Shown here one piece after another: positions 1 through 11,900 of a stretch of DNA of 64,000 bases. The DNA is taken from NCBI GenBank assembly GCA_012932865.1, contig SAXG01000028.1, positions 372,001 through 436,000 of the forward strand, written 5' to 3'. How positions within the stretch are numbered: position 1 is the first letter of the stretch; each line of letters begins with the position of its first letter. The notes under the pieces were generated by a model. The model made no database searches. It was not told where the DNA came from and saw only the letters and a list, made by a program, of their open reading frames with translations. Position numbers and translations under genes: made by a program. This stretch comes from Amylostereum areolatum (taxonomy: Eukaryota > Basidiomycota > Agaricomycetes > Russulales > Stereaceae).

Positions 1-3000
1 AGGCAATACTTGCGGCAAGAGCAGGGGCAAGGAAAAGGACAAGAAAGTGAAGAAGAAGTGCTCACAAGGTAGGATGACTTCGCAATCTTTCGGAGGCAAG
101 GGCCTACTAACCTTTCCTTGCAGCCCAACCCGAAGAAGGAGAAGTTATCCACCAGACGGTGAGGGAGAACGGTTTAACATCTTCGATGCACTAGCTGATA
201 GTTGCTCCAGTTCGAGTTCCCCGCTCCTGTGGTTCAGCATTCCTACTTCAAGGACTCGACAGTGAGGTGTTTGCGCGGTTCTCCAGGGCCTTATACTGAT
301 CAAGTCTTTCAGACGATTCTTGTCCGCCTTGCCGATAACACCATCTGGCAGTCGAGCAATGAAGGCTACACCTGGAACCAGCTCTACCCTGATGAAACCT
401 TCCTCGCCTTCTATCACCACAAGTTCACGTCCGACCGTGCCTATCTCATCACCGCCAACAAGTACTTCTACTATACCACCAGCTTCGGCAAGGCGTGGTA
501 CAAACTCTCGACACCGACCGTGCCCAGCACCTTCCCCAAGGCTGTCCTCCGGTTCCACCCTGAAAATTCGGACTTTCTCATTTGGACCGGGAACGAGGGC
601 TGCGAGGGCTTCGGCGAGAACTGCCACGCTGAGGCGCATTACTCCCGGGACAACGGCCGCAAATGGAGTCTCGTGGAGACTTATGTCCGCGATTGTGCGT
701 GGGCGCGCGATTCAGCGCTCCATGTGGATCCGTCTCAAATCATCTGCGAGTCCTACCGCAACAAGGCCGGGTCGCAGCGGTTCTTCCTACCTGCGAACAA
801 CCCTCTAGAACTCTGGAGCGGATCGAACTACTTCCAGAAGAAGCACAAGATCTTCGACCAGGTCGTCGGGTTCGCCAAGTTCTCCGAGTACTTGATTGTG
901 GCGGAGGTAAGCTTCTTTAGTCTGTGAGGTGGTGGTGCGGGTACTGACGATAATGGTCTGCCTGCAGTATCTCCCTACGCATGGCTCGCTCGATCTCCAG
1001 GTTTCTTTGGATGGCTTGAAGTTCGCCACCGGGCAATTCCCACCATCTTTGCGTCCCGAGCAGCATGTGAGTCGTCTTTGCTGCTTCCGGTGGTCCTTCC
1101 TCAGCCAACCCACCTTCTAGGCCTACACCATCCTCGAATCGAGCACCGACTCCGTCTTCTTGCACATGACGACGTCGGAGCCCCCGAGCCCTTACTGGGG
1201 CAGTATCCTCAAGTCAAACTCCAACGGAACCTATTACGGCGTCTCGATCGACAACGTCAACCGGGACGACCGCGGCTACGTCGACTTCGAGAAGATGATC
1301 GGGTTGGACGGTATCGCGCTGGTGAATGTAGTGGCCAATCCGAACGACGCGCCATTGTCAGGCAGGAAGGCGCTTCAGACAAGAATTACACACAACGATG
1401 GTGGGTTCCCTCTATTGGACGCATCGCCGCCCGTTGATCAGTTTATGTAGGAGGATCCTGGAAAACGTTGAACCCGCCCAAGCGCGATTCACAAGGGAAC
1501 CCTTACGAGTGTCGGACTGCGGTAGGCTCCATACTTTTCATTCTTATCGCGTGACTGACATAGCTGCAGAATTGTGTTCTCAATGTCCATGGATATACCG
1601 AACGATCCGACCCACGTGCGACCTTCAGCAGCCCGTCTGTCGTCGGGCTCATCATGGCCGTCGGCAACGTTGGGGAGACGCTCGCGCCATACAGGGAGAG
1701 CGATACCTTCCTAAGTCGGGACGCGGGCTTTACTTGGGAAGAAGTGCACAAGGACGCGCATCTATGGGAGTTCGGAGACTCAGGCTCGATCATGGTGATG
1801 GCGAACGACGAGGAGCCGACGGACCATGTGCTGTTCACCACGGACGAGGGCTTGAACTGGCGCGAGTACAGGTTCACCGAGGACAAGATGCGCGTGAGGA
1901 GCATCGTGACCGTGCCGACGGACACCAGCCGGAGGTTCATCTTGTTGGGCAATCGGCCAAGGACGGTGGGGACGACGGCGGTGCATTTGGATTTCTCGGC
2001 TTTGACGAGCAGGAAGTGTAAGTCTCCCTTTTGCTCCTTTGCTCTCGGGAGGTGGTGCATGTTTTTGACGAGCGCGTAGGTGTGCTGGATGTCCAGAAGA
2101 ACAACGACGATGATTTCGAGTTGTGGAGCCCGAGCGAGGAAAGGAACGAACTTTGTTTGTTCGGCCGTCAGGTATGCGTTCGATTTCGAGGCGTCTGACG
2201 CATGACTGATTCGATCACCTTGGATGGGCACAGACTCTGTACCACCGCCGCCTTCGGGATCGCAATTGCGTGGTGGGCGACCAGCAGAAGCTCACAGACA
2301 GCATTGTGAAGAACTGCGCGTGTACCGAGAGCGACTTCGAATGGTGCCTGCCTTTCACCGACGTTTTTGTCTTTGGGATACGGCTGACGCTTCCCCTCCC
2401 CGCTTCAGCGAATTCAACTACGAGATGAACGCGAACGGGCAATGTGTGCCCATTCCCAAGACCACCGCGCTCGCGAGCGACGACTCGTGCCGAGACGACG
2501 ATGAATACTGGTACGAACGTACGGCCTACCGTCGGATCCCGCATTCGACCTGCGAGGGCGGGAAGAGGCTCGACCGCGGGACGGCCCACCTCTGCCCAGG
2601 GGTCAGGGCGCACGGGGGCTGGTTTTGGTTCTTCATGTTCCTCATCCCGATCTCGTTCACGGGCCTGGTGGCGTACTGGTACTACCAGAAGAGCGGGCTG
2701 GCAAGAGGGTGCGTTTTCTCGTTTCGTTCTGCGGGTCGATGAGCGCGCGCGCTGACGCGCAGCTGTAGGAACATCCGTCTGCCGGGCGACTCGAGGATGG
2801 ACTTCACGTCGGATTCGGGCGTGGTGGCGACGATCGCGTCGGTGCCGTGGTTCATCGTGGGGCTTGGGGCGATCGCGTGGGAGAACGTGAGCAGCACGGC
2901 GGAGGCCTTCCTGGCAAGGTTTAGGACGAGGAGCGGGTCGGGCTATAGACACGTCCCGGTGGACGAGGATGCGCAGGTGCTTCGCTTTGCGGATGAGGAC

Positions 3001-3003
3001 TAG
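1..3003 (+). CDS. VPS10: VPS10-type sorting receptor (sortilin family), 5' end missing
   Basis: Type I membrane receptor that carries soluble vacuolar hydrolases from the late Golgi to endosomes. The window opens inside the gene. Visible are a Vps10 beta-propeller domain with Asp-box-like repeats (WSSNEGYTW at about 350-376, FTTDEGLNW at 1834-1860), the Cys-rich module after it (CLFGRQTLYHRR, then [15 protein letters not shown]), one membrane segment around 2620-2690, and a short cytosolic tail ending at TAG 3001-3003. Inferred introns: 907-967, 1067-1120, 1401-1450, 1522-1569, 2018-2079, 2172-2233, 2344-2408 and 2709-2768. They join in frame without a break. Two short Lys-rich exons probably precede position 202. 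Fungal Vps10 usually has two propellers. This one looks like the second, so the first should lie upstream of the window (inference). Confidence 0.92.
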
Positions 3004-3820
3004 ATGGGGGCCTGTACGGCGAGATCGGCTTTGGAAAGGCTTTGGAAAGGATACGTTGGGCTGACGTCTGTAGTATGATATCTATGCTACCGCTACTATA
3101 AAATGGCGCCTGGTCCCTCTCCAGCGGGACCTCGGCGCTTTGTGCTGGGTACCTCGGTATTTATTTAATGGTTGGATGAAGTTTCGGTTTCGTTGGGTTT
3201 CCTTACCAGTTGCCTCCCGTTCTATACAAACTCTGAATTGCGTCTTCATGGTCCCTCGTTGGGAACCAATAAGTACCAGATATCGTCGACCGGCGCGGAC
3301 TGAATTGTCGCGTCTTCGCGTTGGAATTCTGGTGACGTCATCGACAATACTTACCCTTCACCTCGACTTCAACTCAACATGGAAACAGACCCACGCACAG
3401 TTCGACACGCTCCTTGGATAGCTCCCGCTCAAGGACTTCCTCGTCCACTTCTTACCTTTCACTGTGGCTACCGACTCAGATTCAAATCGGATGGGAAAGC
3501 GCGCGCCTCGACGATTCAATTATTTGGTGAGTTGGTGACCTATGGCTCTGTCGCAGGCAACAAACTGACGAAGGAGTTGAGCCTTGTGTAAGTAGGGCGT
3601 ACCAGCGGCCATGGGAAACCAATGGGGAAAAGATGGCGAAACAATCACTCACTGTCTCTCACTGATCAACTTTATGAACTTAAGCTTCTCGTGACTACCA
3701 ATCACCCCCTGGAATCGTGTGGAGACGCCACCCTACATCTCCCAGTATAACTCCCCGACTCCCCGACCGACTCTCCGTCTCTCAGATCAAGTTTATACTC
3801 GCTTTGAATTGCTGCTGAAG
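3004..3820. other. Intergenic, VPS10 to DUF6535 gene
   Basis: It holds the VPS10 3' UTR and the promoter/5' UTR of the next gene. I see no convincing coding frame. The open frames here lack family resemblance and splice logic. Confidence 0.5.
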
Positions 3821-6245
3821 ATGCTGGACACGCCCCGGCGTACTGCTGCTAGAAGACTACGGGACTCCCCAGGTTCCAAGGGCGAGGCCGGCGCCGTGCC
3901 AGCGCAACAAGATAACGGTCGTGGGGATCCTGAGGCTCAACCAGAAGACCGACATGACACCGAGGATAATGTTCATATTGAGCATTCCGATCGCCGTCTT
4001 CCCAAGATATGTTACACAGACGACGAATTCCGGCGTGCAGGTGAATAACCCTCGACCCGGTTTGGCGGTCATCGTGGCACTTGCTGATAGTCCTGCGCAC
4101 AGCATCCCGTGTTCCCACACGCAGAGAGGACATCGAATCCGCACAGATGATATGGAGCCGTTACTTGTCGCAGAACGAGAGAATTGATACGGCACTGGTG
4201 GAGAACTGGAAAGGCGACGCAGACAGCATCCTCATTTTCGTACGTCGCCATGCACGTTTCTTTTCGCGGGCTATTTGATCAAGGTCCCACAGACTGGCTT
4301 ATTCGCGGCCACTGTCAGCGCTTTCATCGTCGAGAGCTACAAGGGCTTGAAACCGGACTCGGGAGATGTGGCCGTTGCGCTTCTGTCCCAGATCCATGCG
4401 TTCAACCTCGACGGAATACGCCCCACGCCCTCCTCTTTTCATGCCTCTGCGAACAATATATGGGTTAACGTTCTTTGGTTCTGCAGCCTGATTCTCAGCC
4501 TCACGTGCGCTCTCGGTGCGACCCTGGTCCAACAATGGGTTCGGGTGTATACGCAGGCCACGCAGAACCAAAAGTCCTCTGCGTTGGAACGCGGTCGCTC
4601 TCGTGTATTCATGTTCAACGGTGTCACACGCTTTTACATGCCTTCTGTCATACAGGGTATGCCTCTCCTGCTTCATAGTTCCGTTTTTCTTTTCTTTATT
4701 GGACTTGTCGTATTCTTGCGTCCACTGCATGCGATTGTGGCGAACATCGTGCTTTCTCTGGTTTCCATCGCAGGAACAGCCTACGCTTTTTTCACTGTTC
4801 TTCCCATCGTCGTGACCGACAGTCCGTACCGAACACCGTTCTCTCCCATCCTCTGGCGTTCGTTACTTCCGGCGTCGATTCTCGCCTCGAAAGCCATCGA
4901 CCAACTGCGCCGGGGCCGCCGTGCTGGGTCCGTTTGGTTTTCCATAGTGTCCGCAGCCAACCGTTGGAAGCTCCCGGCGCGGTTCAGGAAAAGCATGGAT
5001 GCACATCACGCTGATACGCGGCTGTACAGGAGCGCAGACGCCATGGATTTCGATGTACTGGCGGATGCCCTCGGGGTGTTTTCGGACGGGATCACGGATG
5101 GACTGCCCCTCGACCATACCGAAATCTTGGACAGCACCAGCGCGTTTCTGCGCCAACACTCGCCCGAGACCGAAGACAAGATCCTGATGGAGAGTCACTT
5201 CCTTGAACCTCGCTTCGGGAACTTGGTCTCTCGTATGATTTACATACCGCACTCATACACCGGAAAACCCGGAGAGCCTGCATTTTTTAGACTCCTCTGG
5301 GAATTGTCCACGCGGTACTCGTACCCGGATTCCTCCAGGCTCCCCCAAATATCGCCGTTGAAGAGCTTCCTCGCTCAAATCGTGCTCCATGCGGATGCGG
5401 TTGAATTCGAGGACCTTCTCGGGAAGGAGCTGATCGCCAGTCCGGATCGCATCGTCGCCATCGTCGCGGTCTGCCTGCGAGCATGGTCCAGTTACCGAAG
5501 ATGGCTACGGTCTCGCGGAAACTCCTACCCACTCCCCGGCCATTATCGCGACGTTGTAGACCTCCTCTATGAACTGCTGCCATATTATGGCGAGGACGGA
5601 AACATACACAACCTCATCTGCCCTATCATCCGAGCCTATGCTGATCACCTGCAGCAAGGACCCGTTCGATCCGGACCACGGTTTATCTCTCGTCCTTTAC
5701 GTCGGCGATTCATGGCAGCATGGGACGAAATCCAGGGACTCTCTTTCAAAACGACTGGAACCGCGGCGAGACAACGCATATTCTTATCTCCCATGAGTAT
5801 GAAGGCCCCAGTACAGGTTCCTCGCAAACGGGGGGCGGTCGTGCTTTCACCTTCGGGAGCTCACTACCGGGAACTGCTCGAATGTCTCCGCCCGTTTCAC
5901 TCCCTCCTCCCCCCTTTGATAGATGCCCCCCAACCACCGCCCCCGATGGAGAGTCCCGGGTCCAGTATCTCGGAGATATATTCGTCCAGGGTGCCATCTC
6001 CGATCTGGCCACCCGTTGCGGGCTTATACAGCATCTGGCAGCCGCACGGGGAGCCTGCGTATATGTACTCACCTACGCCTACCCCCCAGCCCTCTCCCCG
6101 GATACAGGCAAGAGCCCACGAACTGGCATCCATTGATAGCCCAGATCACGAAGATGTGGCTATTGGTGTAACGGACCTCGTTGCTGGATTGTTGGCCTTC
6201 GCGGGTCCTGATAGTCACAGCGCCCGGCGAGGATGGCGAGGATGA
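3821..6245 (+). CDS. DUF6535-domain membrane protein
   Basis: Basidiomycete-specific family of unknown function. Exons 3821-4040, 4103-4239 and 4293-6245 join in frame to 769 residues. The start is the ATG at 3821, because no earlier ATG lies in the frame. The family core is clear: an N-terminal helix (LVENWKGDADSILIF, encoded before 4239), then TGLFAATVSAFIVESYKGL directly after the second intron, then two to four hydrophobic segments at roughly 4460-4530 and 4660-4870. The long C-terminal half is hydrophilic and ends in a Pro/Ser-rich stretch (about 5880-6110). I infer an integral membrane protein with a cytosolic tail. No catalytic motif is visible, and its role is unknown. Confidence 0.83.
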
Positions 6246-6732
6246 TGGAGGTACTGTTACTCAACGGATTGGTGTCTTTGGGGAACAGGGAGGTGAAACA
6301 TATCCATACCCCGTGTAGTAGCACCACCTGTAATACTAAGCAGCGTTCGTACTGCGTCGCACCTCATAAAATCAACTAACTACATGTGCCCACGAGGCTA
6401 CGCACGTCTCATTATCGCACGTGGTTATCGCGCCACGTGCGTGAGACATCCACCCCGGGAGTCATCGAAATGGTTATCTCAGTGACTGTGTCCTCCTCCA
6501 ATTTTCACCGCCATCCTCTTCGTCATCGACTCTAACTTATATTCAACCTCGCTCTGCTTGTTATCCCCCTCTCCTCATCCCGGATTCCTGCTAGCTATCA
6601 GCGTATCTTCACCAGCTCTCTGCGCGTTCGTTCCCAGGCCCAGCGGAACACAGATCTAGAGCTCCCGCGACCGTACACCAGCGAAGGAGTCATCCGACTC
6701 CAGACTGGCCGTGCGCTCGCCCCCACCTTTGC
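6246..6732. other. Intergenic, DUF6535 gene to BTB gene
   Basis: It contains a near-palindromic pair of CACGTGC/GCACGTG-like blocks (about 6418-6440), pyrimidine-rich stretches typical of fungal promoters, and no supported gene. Confidence 0.45.
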
Positions 6733-9700
6733 ATGAGCAACCTCCATGTTTACTTCGCCCTCCGCAACCAACAAGCATTCCAGCGCCTCCTCGACGGCGG
6801 CGGCGCACGCGCTCACCCCGCCGCGCCCACCGGAGGCTCCAGCAGCGGCGGCGGTCGATCCTGGACCAAGCCCAGCCCGCTCTCCATCGCGCCCAACGCC
6901 CGCCTCGACGTGAACGCGCGCGATGGCCTGGGACGGTCCGTGCTCCATCTCGCTTGTGCGGCCACCGATCCCGCCGCGGTCGAGTTCGTTCGCATGCTGC
7001 TCGCGCACCCGGCCATCAACGTCAACGTGCAGGACGCGGAGAGCCACTGGACACCGCTACATCGGGCGTTGTACAGCGCCAATATCGCTGCCTCGTACGT
7101 GGCTCGTTATAGTCTCGCTTCGTTTCTCGCGTCGTGCTAAGGTCGCGGTGCAGGATCCTGCTCCTCCAACGCAACGACGTCGACGTGCTCGTGACCGATC
7201 TCGAAGGAAATACCCCATTCGACCTCTACGACACCACCGTGTACGCTGCTGGGCCGTCCCCCCGCGCCGAAACACGCGCCCACCTCGAACTCTTGACTTG
7301 GGGAGCCAACAGGAATGCGGCCCTCGGACACGGCGACGGGAACGACAGGGCCCTTCCGGACCACGTCGTCATACGCAAGGAGGGCGGTTCGGCTGGCTCT
7401 GATTCCAAAGAGACATTGGCATTCAAGTTGAAGCAGGCCTACGTGAAGAAGGTGCAGATGTCGAGGCTCCATACCGGTGCGTTCTTCATCGTCATCTTGA
7501 AACGGAATGCACGCTCACGCTCTTCCCAGTCGTCCTCACAGACGAACCCGAAGCCAACGTCCGTGTGTGCGGCTTTGCGAGCACGGGCAGGTGCGTCGCG
7601 CGCGGGCGTGCTACTACGGTCCAACGTTCAACGCTAATCGCGCTCCCGCAGGCTCGGCCCCGGCGGTGGTCAGCATACGCAATACGAGCTTGTGCCCTTG
7701 CAACAGTGCGAGCACACCATTGTCTCGGTGGCGCTCGGTCAGGACCACACACTCGCGCTCACGGGTGCCGGTCAAGTCCTGAGCTGGGGTCTGAATCGCT
7801 TTTCCCAACTCGGATACGTCGTCGACCCTTCCCCTGGCGCACGCACGGAGGACCAGGTGCAAGCCGTGCCTCGGATCATCGCCGGACCCCTCAAGAAGGA
7901 AAGCGTGCTCGGAGTCGCCGCATGTAAGACCGCTTCCGCGTGCTGGACGTCTAAGTATGTGTTCACCTGGGGAACCAATCACGGGCAGCTAGGTATGTCC
8001 ATCTCGTCACTTCTCTCTGCCTCTTTCTCACACCTATGCAGGGTACGACAAGAACGCGCACCCTGTTCAAGTACAACCGCGGATCGTGACTCCGATAACC
8101 AAGCCTGTGACCGCCATCGCTATGACGGACTCGGCCATGGCCTGTCTATTGTCCACCAGCGACGTCGTCGTCTTGGTCGCAGACGGGCACCATCGCGTCT
8201 CCTTCACCGTCGACAACCCCTTCCGGCTCCTCACCCGGAACTTCCACGCCTACCGTCCTCCCCACATGGCGTACAGCATCAAGATCGATCGCATCGTCTG
8301 CAACGACGCCTTCTTCGCCGCCGTCTCTTGCAACGGGGAGATGTTCACGTTTGGCCCGGACGAGAGCGCGATGAGGGACGGCAAGGGTCCGCCGATCCGG
8401 ACGCGCCAGGTGATGGCGCTGCGTAGGGAGTGGCAGGAGGTGCGCGACGCCGCGCTCGGCCTGGACGGATCCATCACCGTGTGCACCGAATCCGGCCACG
8501 TCTTCACCCGCGCGCGCACCGTCAAGAGCGCGCAAGGCCCCGGCGCGCGGTCGAACAAGTTCGTCAGGGTGCCCCACGTCCAGCGCGCGATCGCCGTCTG
8601 CGCGAACGACACGGGCGCGATCGGCGCGTTGCGCGAGGACCTGCGTCCGGACCCCGTGCGCGTCCTGGGCAACACGCTCACCGAGGACTTCGTCAAGATT
8701 CGGCCGTACACCGTCTATGAACGCGTGGCGCAGACGGAGAGGAGGACGGAGCCCCGCCCGCCCGCGAAGCCGACGCCGCCCCAGAGCCCCCCGATGCGGA
8801 TGCGCCACCTCGACGAGGACGAGCAGGACGCGGACGACCTCCCCGTCGGGGGCGACATCGTGGAACTATCCAGGTTGTGGGACGTCGTCGCGCAGGACAA
8901 GCTGGCGAGGAAGCGGTACGAGGGGCTGGGCCTGTACGAGCGCCCGGGCGCGCGTCCGCTGGCCCACGGCGCGGACCTGATCGTTCGCGTGCAGTCCTCC
9001 GTCGAGTTTCCCGTCCACCGGCTGGTTCTCGCCATGCGCTCCTCCGTCCTCGGCGACATCCTCTCGGGCAAGAAAGGCGCGCACGACCGCGCTTCCAACA
9101 TCTCCATCAAGCTCGCGCCCGCCGCGGCCGGGGCCAGGACCCCGTCGTCGTCCCCGAGGGACCTTCCCCGCCTGGCGTTCACGGGCTGCCACCCGCTCGC
9201 GGTCCTCTTGCTGGTCCACTACTTGTACTCCGACCAGATCCTCGCCATCCGCGACATGCGCATCGCGCGCGCCGTCCACCCGCTCTTCGCCAGCACCAAG
9301 CTCCGTCCGGAAGCAGATCGCGCGCGAGGTGGAGGGTCTGGGGCGCATGCTCGACCTCCCCCTCGTCGTCGAGGCGATGCAGTGGGTCTTCAAGCGCGCG
9401 GTGGAGGTCACCCTGCCCGCGCAGGTCGCCGCGGTCTTCGACGCCGCGCAGTCCGGTACGGACGTCGTCGGCGAGCGTGCGCCGCTGAGACCGGACGTGG
9501 TGCTAGACCTCGCGGACGGGAAGGTGTACTGCCACTCGGTGGTCCTGCGCGCGAGGACGGAGTTCTTCGAGTGTTTCTTCGGCGAGGAGGAGTGGACGAG
9601 GGAGCGGTGGGCGGAGGATGGCACGATCACGGTCAACTTGCGCCACCTTGAGAGTCGGTACATGGGCTATGTCATGCGGTACCTATGTCGCGGGGAGGAA

Positions 9701-11647
9701 GGAGAGATGTTTGAGCGGCTTGGTATGTGTTTTCTTCTTCGCTTGCCGCTCACCCTCCAAGTTACATGATGCTGAGTGATTTTCCCTCTCGTTCAGACTC
9801 TGTCGACACGACCGACCAGTTCCTGGACCTGCTGTTCGGGGTCATGTATGCCGCGGTACGCCTTCCTTGCATCCCATGTGGCTGATGGTCTCATCGCGAT
9901 CCCCAGAACGAACTCCTCCTGGACCGGCTCCTTCTCGTGTGCGCCTCCCTCGTCCTGGAGTACGTGAACACCCACAACGTCTGCGCCGTCTTCGCCGACG
10001 CCGCGGACCTCAACTGCAAACCGCTCATGGCCAGCATCCTCCGATACATGTCCGCGAACATGGAAACCCTCCTCGAGGGCCAGATGCTCAACGACCTCAC
10101 CCCGCGCCTGGTCAAGCAGCTCTCCGCGTTCGTCCGCGCCGAGCAGGACCGCGTGGCCCGCTCCCCCCTCGCCGCCCCCGCGCTCGAGGCGCTCATGGAG
10201 AAGCATCGCGACTGGCTCGCCCAGGAGGATATACCCCAGCCCATCGTCCGGACCGCGCCCAGCAAGGCGTCGCCCAGGCTTTCGCCCAAGCGATCGCGGC
10301 GCGTGTCGCTGCCCGGATCTCCCATGAACAGCCCGTCCATCCGTCCCAACATGCCCACCATACCAGCTCAAACGGGTCCCGCCGGCGACGGCCTTTTCGC
10401 CATGGACGACGTCGTGCCTCCGCTTCAGTTGGATCCTCCGGCGTCCGCCGCAGATGTGTCTCCTGAAGCCAACAAGGCCGGCAGTCCCTGGAAGTCCGCA
10501 TCGGCTGCTCCTCGGTACGTCTTCCATCTTACCCCATGGTCACGACGCGTAGACTGATTACAGACGTCCCAGCGTCGAGATGAAGGCCATCTTGGCAGAA
10601 GCCGAAGGACAGAAGCAAAGAGGCAGTCCCATGCAAAGGCCGTCGATGTCGCCGTCGTCGACGGTGTACAAAATGCCCTCACGAGCCGCTCTACGGCCCG
10701 CGTTTCCACCAGGAGCGGACCCTTCCGAGGCGTCTTCGCGCCCGCCCACCGGACTGCCTTGGCGAATGCCCGGCGCTCCATCCACCCCAACCCTAGCGCC
10801 AGCAGGGATCCCCACCGCCCGCACTTCGCCCTCTGCGACCCCCACGCAGACCTCCGCTCTCAAGGGAAGGGAGCCCGTGCGCGCCGCGTCGGGCTCGGGC
10901 ATCGCCACGCCGCCCTTCCGCCCCGTGAAGTCCACCTCGACCGCCCCTGCGCCGGCCCATCCAGGCTTGGGCCCCGTCATCACGCCCTCGAGACTGCCGC
11001 AGGCCTCTGCGGGGCCGTCCCCCTCCCGCAACGTCTCGTGCGTGTTTTCCCGGCGTCCTGCCATGCGCCATCCGTATCCACATCTACCTTTTTTCTGACC
11101 CTCGTAATATGTATCCTCCAGGAACGGCGGCAAGGCATGGACCCGTCCGCCCGTCGAGGCCACCATCGCGCCGTCCGCCGCCTCCCCGACTCCGACCGGC
11201 GGGATGTCGTTCGCGGAGATCCAGCGGCTGCAGCACGAGCAGGGCGCGACGACGCCCGCGCGGGACAGGCGGTCTTTGAAGGAGATCCAGGACGAGGAGC
11301 GCGAGCGGAGGCAGGAGGAGGAGTTCATGCGGTGGTGGGCGGCCGAGGAGGGGCGCGTGCGGGCGGAGACGGCGGCGTTGGTGCAGGCGCAGAGCAGGCC
11401 TTCGGCGGCGGCGAGGAAAGGGGGGAAGAAGGGGAAGGGAGGACCACCGAAGAAGACGGCCGATGGGGGGACGGGGGGGCCTGATGGTGGGCGCGGGGCG
11501 GACAAAGAGAAGGAGAAGAGGAAAGGAAGGAGGAAGGAAGGGCAACGCCCGGCGAAGGCGCATCCCCAAGAACGGAACGAGGACCAGATACAGAGCCGGG
11601 ATCCCGAGGTTTCGTCAAGCACCGGTCAGAACACTGCTAATCTCTAG
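6733..11647 (+). CDS. Ankyrin-RCC1-BTB/BTB protein (IBtk-like), one frame break
   Basis: Domain order matches the inhibitor-of-Bruton-kinase family, known elsewhere as Cullin-3 adaptor proteins: ankyrin repeats (6890-7230, GRSVLHLACAA and HWTPLHRALYSAN), RCC1-type repeats (7660-8620, LSWGLNRFSQLG and FTWGTNHGQLG), BTB 1 (about 8960-9300, DLIVRVQSSVEFPVHRLVLA), BTB 2 (about 9490-9720, DVVLDLADGKVYCHSVVL) and a Ser/Pro-rich, then Lys-rich tail with SFAEIQRLQHEQ. Exons: 6733-7094, 7154-7476, 7530-7590, 7652-7992, 8042-9722, 9797-9855, 9907-10514, 10564-11037 and 11122-11647. Every junction is in phase except inside the long exon. Near 9303-9315 the frame must shift by one base to reach BTB 2, and no usable intron fits. 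Total about 1,478 residues. It is either an indel error or a recently broken allele. Confidence 0.85.
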
Positions 11648-11900
11648 ACATTGACAAGGCTCGGACTGTTTCATGCTTGACTGTTGTATTGTTATAATCC
11701 ATAGTGTACACGGACGTATGGTCGGGGATGCGGTGTAGTTATACGATTATGTGTATGCGAAATGTATGGCTACGAATACAGTGGGGAGATGAGATGCAAT
11801 AGAATGTGCTTGAGATGTGATGCGATGTGAGTGTGAGCGGTGATTGTTCTGAAGGTGTATTCTAGGTATGACAGGATTAGGGGTAAGTGCGGTCAGAGTT
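11648..11900. other. Convergent 3' region
   Basis: A short AT-richer stretch between the converging 3' ends of the BTB gene and HSP78. It presumably holds both 3' UTRs. Confidence 0.5.

Noticed and set aside
6410..6445. CACGTG-type palindromes as a specific regulator site
   Set aside because: Present, but too short and common to assign to a factor from one window.
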